From: DATADD01 sp036258675
Lineage (GTDB): Bacteria; Actinomycetota; CADDZG01; WHSQ01
Length of the DNA: 19,848 bases
Assembly: GCA_036258675.1 (NCBI GenBank)
Contig: DATADD010000099.1
Span: forward strand, 1-19,848
Direction of reading: 5' to 3'
Part shown: in pieces, positions 1 through 6,814 of the stretch
Position numbering within the stretch: the first letter of the stretch is position 1
How the letters are laid out: each line of letters starts with the position of its first letter
The notes under the pieces: model-generated
What the model was told of the DNA's origin: nothing
The model's input: the letters and a program-made list of their open reading frames with translations, nothing else
The model's database searches: none
Made by a program: the position numbers and the translations under genes

Positions 1-525
1 GTCCGAGAAGTGGAAGGCCCTGAGCCCGAGCTGCCTGATGCTGGCCTTCGTCTTGATCTCTAGCGCCTCCGGATACAGGTAGCGGTACGTCGCCTCGCGC
101 TCCGGATCGGGCTCCGGCGTGCGCTGCCGTCCGTAGCTCGCCTGGGCGCGGCCGTCGACGAGCGGCTCCACGAGCCTCTGGAGCCAGAGGTCGTCGATCG
201 GATGGGCGTCTCCCGAGAGGTAGACGATCAAAGGGGTGCGGCACGCGTCCAGGGCAAGGTTGCGCGTGCCGGCGTGGCGGAACTCCCGCGGCGGGATGGC
301 CTCCCACCGCGTGGCTGCCCGTTTCAGGGCTGAGTTGACGGTGCCGTGCGGATCCTCGCTCGAATCGATCACGAACAGCGAGCGGCGTCCGGCGTACCGC
401 TGCCGTCGCAGCCGCTCGAGCGTCTCGAGCTCGCGCTCGCCAGGGTCCTTCGTTAGAAGCGCGATGGTTGTGTCGGGCCAGGGGACGGAGCTCTCGACGG
501 GCACGGTCGCCACATCCGCGCTCAT
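1..525 (-). CDS. Glycosyltransferase family 2 (rhamnosyltransferase-like), 3' end cut by window
   Basis: The minus strand reads open from ATG at 525 to the window edge, giving the first 175 residues. The N-terminus has the GT-A fold pattern: TTIALLTKDPGERELETLERL, then SLFVIDSSED. About 60 residues on comes AGTRNLALDACRTPLIVYLSGDAHPIDDLWLQ, where the GDAHP stretch takes the place of the DxD nucleotide-sugar/metal motif. The following LVEPLVDGRAQASYGRQ is typical of rhamnosyltransferase-type GT2 enzymes, which use a nucleotide-activated sugar at the cytoplasmic face. The gene diverges from an rmlC-like gene, so a dTDP-rhamnose donor is plausible but not shown. An in-frame GTG at 537, 13 bases after a G-rich run (551-558), is an alternative start adding four residues. 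The family is fairly certain, the sugar is not. Confidence 0.85.
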   Translation of the reverse strand, partial: MSADVATVPVESSVPWPDTTIALLTKDPGERELETLERLRRQRYAGRRSLFVIDSSEDPHGTVNSALKRAATRWEAIPPREFRHAGTRNLALDACRTPLIVYLSGDAHPIDDLWLQRLVEPLVDGRAQASYGRQRTPEPDPEREATYRYLYPEALEIKTKASIRQLGLRAFHFSD

Positions 526-595
526 CTCTTGGTTCACAGTACGCGCCCGTCCCCCCTCGTCCGACTCGAGAGATGCAAGGTACGCGAGAGTCTGA

Positions 596-619
596 ACGCC
601 GTCATGCTGCCAACGGCGT
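596..619. promoter_or_regulatory. Perfect 7-bp dyad in divergent intergenic region
   Basis: The arms ACGCCGT (596-602) and ACGGCGT (613-619) are exact inverse complements around a 10-base centre. They lie in the roughly 180-base gap between the divergent glycosyltransferase and the rmlC-like gene. The position suits an operator or an mRNA hairpin in the rmlC leader. No clear -35/-10 pair was recognised around it. In GC-rich DNA a 7-bp dyad can occur by chance. Confidence 0.25.
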
Positions 620-690
620 AGGCGCGCTAATGCGATGGGCGCGTGGCCGCTCGAGCCGACGCCGGTGTAGTGTCGCTGGTCGACCCAGCT

Positions 691-696
691 GGAGGT
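691..696 (+). promoter_or_regulatory. Strong Shine-Dalgarno deciding a TTG start for the rmlC-like gene
   Basis: GGAGGT sits six bases before TTG at 703. This near-consensus site fixes the start of the downstream epimerase at TTG 703. The frame could be extended to GTG codons at 670 or 643, but those lack a comparable site, and the extra residues do not resemble the family N-terminus. Confidence 0.75.
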
Positions 697-702
697 GCTC
701 CG

Positions 703-1251
703 TTGAAAGACGCTTTTCACGTCGACATCGCGGGTGTGCAGTATTTCTCGTTGACGAGCCACAGAGACGATCGCGGGGTCTTCACGGAGAACTACCGCCG
801 GGAGTGGTTGCGAGGGGCAGACGAGATGGTGCAGGGCAACCTGTCGCGCTCGTCCCGCAATGTCCTGCGTGGATTGCACTTCCACCGCAGGCAGGCGGAC
901 TACTGGTGTCTCATCGAGGGGACTGCGTTCGTGGGGCTCTACGATCTGCGGAAGGGCAGTCCGACACACGGCAACAAGGCCCAGATCCGCATCTCCGTCG
1001 GAGAGGATTACCACGGCCTTTACATCCCAAAGGGGGTCGCCCACGGCTTCTATGCCGAGACCGACCTGTTGCTCCAATATCTCGTCGACGCCTACTTCAC
1101 CGGTGAGGACGAGTTCGGCGTCGCATGGGACGATCCGGATCTCGGCATCGAGTGGCCCTCGCGTACGCCGGTCCTGTCGCCGCGCGACCAAGCCAATCCG
1201 GCGCTGAGCGATGTGCTTGCCGAGGCCCCGGCCTTTGAGGACGTGGACTGA
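703..1251 (+). CDS. rmlC: dTDP-4-dehydrorhamnose 3,5-epimerase family protein (RmlC-like)
   Basis: This is a 182-residue single-domain cupin, the normal size for RmlC. The family epimerises C3 and C5 of dTDP-4-keto-6-deoxyglucose in dTDP-L-rhamnose synthesis, in the cytoplasm. Family landmarks appear in order: DDRGVFTENYR near the N-terminus, NVLRGLHFHRR with the catalytic histidine of the RGLHF motif, LYDLRKGSPTHG, then YIPKGVAHGFY and WDDPDLGIEWP at the end. The usual active-site tyrosine region is varied (LLLQYLVDAYF). The TTG start is chosen for its GGAGGT site six bases upstream. It is solitary: rmlA, rmlB and rmlD are not in the window, so they must lie elsewhere, or the enzyme serves another 6-deoxy or amino sugar (as the related 3-epimerases and 3,4-ketoisomerases do). 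The rhamnose assignment is therefore probable rather than certain. Confidence 0.82.
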   Translation: MKDAFHVDIAGVQYFSLTSHRDDRGVFTENYRREWLRGADEMVQGNLSRSSRNVLRGLHFHRRQADYWCLIEGTAFVGLYDLRKGSPTHGNKAQIRISVGEDYHGLYIPKGVAHGFYAETDLLLQYLVDAYFTGEDEFGVAWDDPDLGIEWPSRTPVLSPRDQANPALSDVLAEAPAFEDVD

Positions 1252-1311
1252 GGACGCGCTTCTCATAGCGGCGCGGCGTTCGACCGAGTAGCGCAAAGGG
1301 CGTAGTGCCTT

Positions 1312-1317
1312 TACAAT
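1312..1317 (+). promoter_or_regulatory. Possible -10 element before the histidine kinase operon
   Basis: TACAAT (one mismatch to TATAAT) lies in the only AT-rich patch of the 100-base gap between the rmlC-like gene and the kinase, about 35 bases before its GTG. No convincing -35 hexamer is seen at the usual spacing. A small imperfect hairpin (1295-1312) overlaps the site. Confidence 0.22.
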
Positions 1318-1351
1318 AACTTCCTGGCGAGTTGGGGATGCTGGTACGGGT

Positions 1352-2575
1352 GTGGGGGTGCGGACGATCACCGGAACGACGAGCGCGCTCGGGGGCGCAG
1401 GCAGCGGCGAGGGGACATCCGAAGGCGTGGGACGGCAAGGACGTCCCGGGCTCGCCCGCCGGGTGGAGGACCTGACGAGCGTCGCAACGCCCCCGCTCGC
1501 GCCGGCTCAGGCGGCGCGGGCCGCGGCGGAGTCGGCCACTCGCATGGGGGCCGTGGCGAGTGCGATCTGGCTCGCAGCCGGTGGCTCGAGCTCTCTCGCG
1601 CTGGCGGCGTTGGCCGGTCCTGCAGGTCGGGACCGGGCCCGGCTCGAGGGGGCCTGGAGCCACCTCCCGCATTCGCTGCTCGGCGCCGGGCCCGCCCGCG
1701 CCGAGGCCGCCCGCGAGCTCGCCCGCGTTCTCTGCGTCGACCACGTGGCCGTCACCGCAGCCGGGCCCTGTCTCGTGGCGGTGGCCGGGGCCCGTGAACG
1801 CGCCCACGCGATGGCCTCGGTCGTCGCCTCCCTTCTGGAGTCGAAGCTGGCCGGGATAGCCGACACCACGCCTGCAGGGACGGGGTCCCGGCCTGGGGAC
1901 CTGGAGCTCGCGTGGGTCGCCCACGAGCTGATGGCCCCCCTCGTCGCCGTACGGGCCGCGGTCGACCATCTGACCGCCGGAGGCGCCGAGCGATCCGGGG
2001 AGGAGAGCGAGACCCTGCGCGAGGTGGCGGTCGAGCTCGACCACCTCGTGCGGTTGTGCGATGGCCTTCTGCGCGAGCCCACACCAGCCGCAGGTGCCGG
2101 GGGGGAGGCGGTCGACGTCCGCGACCTCGCCCAGGAGGTCGCGCGGAGCTGCCGCCTGGAGGGATCCGGACACAACATAACGGTTGCCGTTCCCCCGGGG
2201 GTCCTCGTTGGAGGCGACCGCGTCCAGCTCCGCATCGTCGTGTCGAATCTCGTCCGCAACTCCCTCGCCTACTCCCCGCCGAGCGGAACGGTCACCGTGA
2301 GCACCGAGGAGAACGACGGCTCGGTGACCGTGACCGTCGAGGACGAGGGGCCCGGGATCCGCGAGACGGAACGCGAGCGGATCTTCCACCCCTTCGTGAG
2401 GGGTAGCGCGGCCGAGGACGCGGCCGAGGGGCACGGGCTGGGCCTCTACATCGCCCGCCGGCTCGTCGACGACCACGGGGGCGCGCTGTGGGCCGAGCCT
2501 CGGGCCCGGGGCGCCGCCTTCAAGGTCAGGCTCCCGGTCCCCGGCGGAGGGGCGGTGGGCACGTGGGCATCCTGA
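1352..2575 (+). CDS. Soluble sensor histidine kinase
   Basis: The 407-residue protein has no hydrophobic membrane segment, so it is predicted cytosolic. Residues about 40-180 form an Ala-rich region that may be a degenerate GAF/sensor domain (inferred from position only). The HisKA motif WVAHELMAPL carries the phospho-acceptor His191. The HATPase_c domain shows the N box SNLVRNSLAYSP (Asn299, Asn303), G1 box DEGPGI (Asp331), F box IFHPFVRG and G2 box GHGLGLYIARRL (360-371), so all catalytic boxes look intact. Its 3' end overlaps the response-regulator start by 13 bases, marking a cognate pair. The GTG start has only a weak G-rich site upstream; GTG 1358 is an alternative. The stimulus is unknown. 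The next gene in the run encodes a membrane/kinase fusion, so an envelope-related role is possible. Confidence 0.88.
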   Translation: MGVRTITGTTSALGGAGSGEGTSEGVGRQGRPGLARRVEDLTSVATPPLAPAQAARAAAESATRMGAVASAIWLAAGGSSSLALAALAGPAGRDRARLEGAWSHLPHSLLGAGPARAEAARELARVLCVDHVAVTAAGPCLVAVAGARERAHAMASVVASLLESKLAGIADTTPAGTGSRPGDLELAWVAHELMAPLVAVRAAVDHLTAGGAERSGEESETLREVAVELDHLVRLCDGLLREPTPAAGAGGEAVDVRDLAQEVARSCRLEGSGHNITVAVPPGVLVGGDRVQLRIVVSNLVRNSLAYSPPSGTVTVSTEENDGSVTVTVEDEGPGIRETERERIFHPFVRGSAAEDAAEGHGLGLYIARRLVDDHGGALWAEPRARGAAFKVRLPVPGGGAVGTWAS

Positions 2576-3231
2576 TCGTCGACGACCACCGGCTCTTCGC
2601 AGACGCGATCCGCCGCACACTGGAGGCAGAGGGGCTTGCCGTGGTGGGCATGGCCAAGAACGGACAAGAGGCGATCCGGCTCACCGCGTCGTTGCGCCCA
2701 GACGTCGTCCTGCTCGATCTGGGCCTCCCGGGAGAGAAGGGGCTGTGCGTGGGCGAGCAGCTCCTCGCGCTCGTCCCCGAGGCGAGGCTCGTCGCGGTGA
2801 CGGCTCTTCAGGACGCCGCCGTGGTCGGGGAAGCGATGCGTCTCGGCTTCCGAGGGTTCATCACGAAGCAGACCCCTCTCTCGGAGCTCGTTCCGAGCGT
2901 GCGCGCCGTGCTGCGCGGTGACGTCGTCTTGCCGCACCGCCTGTCACCCGCGCCCCCTCAGGGACGCGGCCGGCCCCGGGATCCGACGGCAGACCTTCTC
3001 GCGTCCCAGCTCACGGCACGGGAGAGGGACGTCCTCGGGCTTCTGGTCGAGGGAAAGAGCGGCCAACAGATAGCCAGGCGCCTATCGATCAGCCCCAACA
3101 CCGTGAGGACCCACGTTCAGAGCATCCTCTCGAAGCTCCAGGTCCATTCGCGCCTCGAAGCCGCGGCCTTCGCCATCAAACACAGGATCATCGAGGCTCC
3201 GGAGCAGTCCGGAGAGGCGATCGCGGGCTGA
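2563..3231 (+). CDS. NarL/FixJ-type response regulator (REC + LuxR HTH)
   Basis: The 222-residue protein has a receiver domain (1-120) with acidic pair Asp7/Asp8, phospho-acceptor Asp52 in VLLDLGLPG, Thr80 and Lys102 (FITKQTPLSEL). It is followed by a LuxR-type helix-turn-helix (about 149-205) with TARERDVLGLLVEG and the recognition-helix motif SISPNTVRTHVQSILSKL. Phosphorylation by the kinase just upstream should control DNA binding. The start is placed at GTG 2563 because the receiver domain begins there (MGILIVDDHR) with G-rich sequence before it. A longer in-frame version from 2488 only adds residues antisense in character to the kinase C-terminus. Overlap with the kinase gene implies translational coupling. 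The target promoter is not identifiable here. The next gene starts 24 bases downstream. Confidence 0.93.
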   Translation: MGILIVDDHRLFADAIRRTLEAEGLAVVGMAKNGQEAIRLTASLRPDVVLLDLGLPGEKGLCVGEQLLALVPEARLVAVTALQDAAVVGEAMRLGFRGFITKQTPLSELVPSVRAVLRGDVVLPHRLSPAPPQGRGRPRDPTADLLASQLTARERDVLGLLVEGKSGQQIARRLSISPNTVRTHVQSILSKLQVHSRLEAAAFAIKHRIIEAPEQSGEAIAG

Positions 3232-3255
3232 GTCCCGGAGAGCGGCCGAGGCAAC

Positions 3256-5052
3256 GTGGACACTCTTGATGTAGCGCTGCGTCAGGTGGCGATGGTAGGC
3301 GTCGTGCTCTTCGTGGCCTACGGGCTCTACCTCGAGCTGCGCGCCGACCTGTCGGAGGGTCTGCTGTGGACCCTCGTCTCCGTGTTCGTCCTGGCCGACA
3401 TCGTGCTCTCCCTCGTGCCGGGTGTCGACGCCGCGGACCCATTGGCCGCGAAAGACAAGCTGGTGCACGTCCTCGTCAACGGGGTGCTCGTCCTCCTCCT
3501 GCTGTTCGCGCTCGTGTGGAGACCGACCCGCGGGCGGGGACGCTGGCCGGAGGGCGCGGCTGCGATCCTCTTCGGCGTCCTCGCTTTCGGGGTGCTCCTG
3601 GAGTTCGCGCAGCTTCTCGTCGGGCGAGACGCGTCGATGTCCGACGTCGTGGCGAACGCGGTCGGCGGCATCTGTGGCATCGGGTTGTGGCGGTGGATCG
3701 CCTTCGGAGCTGCGAGGGTGGCCTTCGCCCCCGGGATGGTGATGTACGGCGATGCCGGGCCTCGATCGTCCAACGGCGCCCCGACCCGTTCAGAGAGCCA
3801 CCCCGACACGGAGCACGTCGCCCGTCGAGCAGAGCTCGACGGGATCGCGTTCCTTCTGATGCCGGCAGAGAGCTCCCTGAAGAGCACCGTCGTGGAGGCG
3901 GACATCCACTGGCGGACCGAGACGTGGCCGCTCGACGCGGATCACGTCGTTTGGGGGCGCTCGTGGCTGCCGAAACAGAGCTCCCTGGGGCGCGCCGTCC
4001 GCTTCGCGTTGGACAGGGAGCGCGCGCTCCGGATGCTCAGCCGGCAACCTCCGAGCGGGCTACAGCCGATCGCGACACATCGCCTCCCCCCGCCGATGCG
4101 GCGAGGAAACAGCTCACGGGGAGGCATCCGACAGGCCCTGCTCGGCGGGGCCCTGGTCGAGCTCAGCCGCGTGCCTCACCCGCATCGAGTCGTCGACGCG
4201 GCCGCGTTGGCAGCCGGGGGATGCGAGCGAGTGGGCGCGATCAGGCGCGGTTCCGGTGCGGCCGCCGTCGCGTTCATCCACAGGAGCGACGGGCGGCGGG
4301 GGGTGCTGCGGGCCGCCCGGGAGGGCAGTCCTGGCGACCCCGCGCGCGCGGGTGCGGCCTTGAGGTTCGCGGGAGTGGCTGGGATGCCCGAGATCCCCGC
4401 GCTGCTCGCCTCGGGAAGGAGCGCGGGAGCGTCGTGGACGCTCGAGTCCTTCATCGAGGGCACGAGGCCGCGCCGCGTGACGACCGAGATGATCGCGGAC
4501 GTGGGACGCGTCCTGGCCCGCCTGCCCCGGATGTCTTCGCGTCCGGCGGCGCCGGCCGACGACCTGCGGACGGTGGGAGGCTTCCTGCCGGAATACTCCG
4601 ACGTGCTCGGCGCCGCTGCCACCCGGCTCTTCGAGTTCCTCCCCCCTGTGAGCGCGATGCGTCACGGGGACCTCTGGGCGGGCAACGTTCTGGTCCGAGG
4701 GAGCCGGGTCGTCGGCATCCTGGACTGGGACTCCTGGCATGCCTTCGGTGCGCCGGGAACGGATCTCCTCTACCTCTTCGTCGCGGAGAGGTGGCGCCGG
4801 TCGAAGCGCCCACTGGGCGACCTCTGGAGCGCGCGTCCGTGGTGCGCGCCGCAGTTCCTCGAAGCAGCGGCAGCGTACTGGGACGCGCTCGACGTTGCGC
4901 CCGACGACTCGACGCTAGAGGCGATAGGGGTCGCGGCGTGGGCGGCGCAGGTGGCCTCGAGCTTCATGCGGCTCCCCCAGCTCGTTCACAACAGGGGTTG
5001 GATGGCAAACAACGCCGAGAAGTTGGTGTCTTACGTTGCACGCGTGGCATAG
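3256..5052 (+). CDS. VanZ-like membrane domain fused to APH/choline-kinase-like phosphotransferase
   Basis: One uninterrupted 598-residue frame holds two unrelated domains. Residues about 8-155 are VanZ-like: hydrophobic helices near 8-25, 37-57, 72-90, 103-122 and 133-150, with the family pattern DKLVHVLVNG (67-76) and LLEFAQLLVGRDASMSDVVANAVGG. Residues about 300-598 form an APH-type kinase lobe with the Brenner catalytic loop RHGDLWAGN (His470, Asp472, Asn477) and metal-binding ILDWD (Asp490, Asp492), followed by GTDLLYLF. The linker region (about 165-290) is unassigned. APH-like folds phosphorylate hydroxyls of aminoglycosides, choline, sugars and lipids. Anchoring beside a glycan operon suggests an envelope or lipid-linked substrate rather than a drug (inference). 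It follows the response regulator by 24 bases, with GAGG four bases before the GTG. Both catalytic motifs are intact, so it is not an obvious pseudogene. Confidence 0.85.
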   Translation: MDTLDVALRQVAMVGVVLFVAYGLYLELRADLSEGLLWTLVSVFVLADIVLSLVPGVDAADPLAAKDKLVHVLVNGVLVLLLLFALVWRPTRGRGRWPEGAAAILFGVLAFGVLLEFAQLLVGRDASMSDVVANAVGGICGIGLWRWIAFGAARVAFAPGMVMYGDAGPRSSNGAPTRSESHPDTEHVARRAELDGIAFLLMPAESSLKSTVVEADIHWRTETWPLDADHVVWGRSWLPKQSSLGRAVRFALDRERALRMLSRQPPSGLQPIATHRLPPPMRRGNSSRGGIRQALLGGALVELSRVPHPHRVVDAAALAAGGCERVGAIRRGSGAAAVAFIHRSDGRRGVLRAAREGSPGDPARAGAALRFAGVAGMPEIPALLASGRSAGASWTLESFIEGTRPRRVTTEMIADVGRVLARLPRMSSRPAAPADDLRTVGGFLPEYSDVLGAAATRLFEFLPPVSAMRHGDLWAGNVLVRGSRVVGILDWDSWHAFGAPGTDLLYLFVAERWRRSKRPLGDLWSARPWCAPQFLEAAAAYWDALDVAPDDSTLEAIGVAAWAAQVASSFMRLPQLVHNRGWMANNAEKLVSYVARVA

Positions 5053-5092
5053 CCTGCTTGTCAGCTCGGCGACACGGGGGGATGGGGGACGT

Positions 5093-5128
5093 ATGAAGAC
5101 GGTTCTGCGGCTTATGAGGCATTCCTGA
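5093..5128 (+). CDS. Possible 11-residue leader ORF coupled to the phosphodiesterase gene
   Basis: ATG at 5093, preceded by a GGGGGA run a few bases upstream, opens an 11-residue frame (MKTVLRLMRHS). Its TGA shares the A of the next gene's ATG, forming TGATG. The peptide has no recognisable attenuator pattern such as a run of one amino acid. It may only serve to couple translation, or may be chance. Nothing else is seen in the 75-base gap. Confidence 0.3.
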   Translation: MKTVLRLMRHS

Positions 5129-6807
5129 TGGACGCCGCCTCTTCCCCGGCGGCAAGGCCCTTCCGAAAGGTTTTCTGCATCGGCTTGGATGGAGCCACCT
5201 TCGACGTCATCGATCCGTTGGTCCACCGGGGACGCCTTCCTCACCTGTCGAAGCTTCTTTCCACAGGGGTCAGAGCGCAGCTCGCATCGACGGTGCCTCC
5301 TCTGTCGGCGCCCGCATGGGTGTCGTTCATGACAGGGATGAACCCGGGCCGGCATGGCGTTTTCCACTTCCGCGCGATGGAGCGCGGCGCGCTCGGCGCC
5401 GGCCTCATCGGCTCGTGGGCCTATCGGGGTCGCACCATCTTCGACCATGCGTGTCGCGCCGGCCTCAGCGTTCTAGCGTTCCGAGTGCCCATGACGTATC
5501 CGGCATGGCCCGTGAACGGCGTGATGGTGTCGGGTTTCCCGACACCCGATCCACGGGTGACCTATTCCGAGCCGCCGGAGGTCGGGAAGCTCGTGGGGCC
5601 ACTGACGAAGCTGAGCCCCGGGGCCGCCCTGGTGGCGGGGGTGGACGCCCAGGTCGACAACCTCGACTATCACGAAAGGCGGGCCGCGGACGCCGTCGTG
5701 AGATTGCTCTCGGATCAGGATCCCGACCTCTTTTGCTATGTGGACAGCGTCACGGATTGGATGGCCCACAAGTTCTGGAGGTACTCGGATCCCGCCGCCC
5801 CCGACTACGAGCCCAGACCGACGTCTAACGGAACGCTCGTCGAGCACTTCTACCAGCAAGCCGATAGCTCGTTGGGCGAGATATTGGACGCCTCGCCCCA
5901 GGATGCGCTCACGATCGTGCTGTCCGACCACGGCATGGGCCGGCGCTCGATACGCCGCTTCAACACGAACGCGTGGCTCGCCGAGCTGGGGCTCCTTGTA
6001 CGGCCTCACACCGGAGGGGCGCGCGCGGTCCTGCCCGAGGTGCTGGAGAGGTTGCGCGTCCGACTGCCCAACAAGACCGCGCTGAAGCAGTGGCTCTGGA
6101 GGCGAGCTCCCTCGTTGCACTCGATCCTGCGGCGGTCCGCGGGAGCCCTTCCGAACTACGGCGGACCGATGGACTGGGCCCGGACGAGGGCCTACCGCGT
6201 CGGAATGCACGATCTCGTCGAGGGGATCAACGTGAACCTCGTCGGCAGGGAGCCCCACGGGTGCGTTCCGCCGGACGACTACGAGGCCCTGCGGACCCGG
6301 ATCATCGCCGAGGCCGGTCATGTCGTCGACCCCGAGACGGGCGCAAAGGTGTTCACGTCCGCTCACCGGCGCGAGGAGCTCTACTGGGGCGACTTCGCGC
6401 ACATGGCTCCCGACATCATCCTCGTGGCCGACCCCGAGTGGGAGTTCGGCCCGGGAACCGCAAGGCGCACCTTCAGCACGGTCGCCCCTGCGCGCATGCG
6501 ACGGTCGAGCGCGAACCACCGGACCCACGGCATCCTCGTGATGTCCGGTCCCGGGGTCAGGGAGGAGGTCGAGCTGCAGGACGCCTGCCTGCTGGACGTC
6601 CCGGCCACGATCTTGTGGGCGCTCGGGCTGGAGGTGCCCGAGGAGATGGACGGCCGCGTGCTGACGGAGGCGTTCGACGCGGACCTCGTGGCGCTCCATC
6701 CGGTCCGCCGGGGGCCGGCTCACAGCAACGGCGCAGCCGACGGGGTGTACACGCCCGAGGAGGCGAAGCTGCTGGAGGCTCACCTCGAGGACCTCGGGTA
6801 CCTGTGA
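5128..6807 (+). CDS. Alkaline phosphatase superfamily phosphodiesterase (type I phosphodiesterase/NPP-like)
   Basis: The 559-residue protein has the metal-site series of the nucleotide pyrophosphatase/phosphodiesterase branch: Asp21 in IGLDGATFD, a probable nucleophile Ser60 in PPLSAPAWVSFMTGMNPGRHG (aligned with the Thr of NPP enzymes), Asp210 and His214 in TDWMAHKFWRY, Asp267/His268 in LSDHGMG, and a histidine in NHRTHG (464-467). Such enzymes hydrolyse or transfer phosphoesters at a two-metal centre. No signal peptide is seen, so a cytoplasmic location is likelier than an exported one. It heads the glycan operon and is followed seven bases later by the flippase gene. Homologues are common in actinobacterial polysaccharide loci, where substrates are mostly unknown; a glycan or lipid phosphodiester is an inference. 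GAGG eight bases upstream supports the ATG. Confidence 0.9.
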   Translation: MDAASSPAARPFRKVFCIGLDGATFDVIDPLVHRGRLPHLSKLLSTGVRAQLASTVPPLSAPAWVSFMTGMNPGRHGVFHFRAMERGALGAGLIGSWAYRGRTIFDHACRAGLSVLAFRVPMTYPAWPVNGVMVSGFPTPDPRVTYSEPPEVGKLVGPLTKLSPGAALVAGVDAQVDNLDYHERRAADAVVRLLSDQDPDLFCYVDSVTDWMAHKFWRYSDPAAPDYEPRPTSNGTLVEHFYQQADSSLGEILDASPQDALTIVLSDHGMGRRSIRRFNTNAWLAELGLLVRPHTGGARAVLPEVLERLRVRLPNKTALKQWLWRRAPSLHSILRRSAGALPNYGGPMDWARTRAYRVGMHDLVEGINVNLVGREPHGCVPPDDYEALRTRIIAEAGHVVDPETGAKVFTSAHRREELYWGDFAHMAPDIILVADPEWEFGPGTARRTFSTVAPARMRRSSANHRTHGILVMSGPGVREEVELQDACLLDVPATILWALGLEVPEEMDGRVLTEAFDADLVALHPVRRGPAHSNGAADGVYTPEEAKLLEAHLEDLGYL

Positions 6808-6814
6808 GGCCGGC

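Noticed and set aside
1295..1312. Imperfect hairpin AAAGG...CCTTT as an intrinsic terminator after the rmlC-like gene
   Set aside because: The stem is only about six pairs with a bulge and is followed by ACAATAAC rather than a T run.
3256..5052. Antibiotic-resistance reading (teicoplanin via VanZ, aminoglycoside via APH)
   Set aside because: Both domains belong to broad superfamilies mostly unrelated to resistance. No van genes or mobile elements are present, and the context is envelope glycan and signalling.
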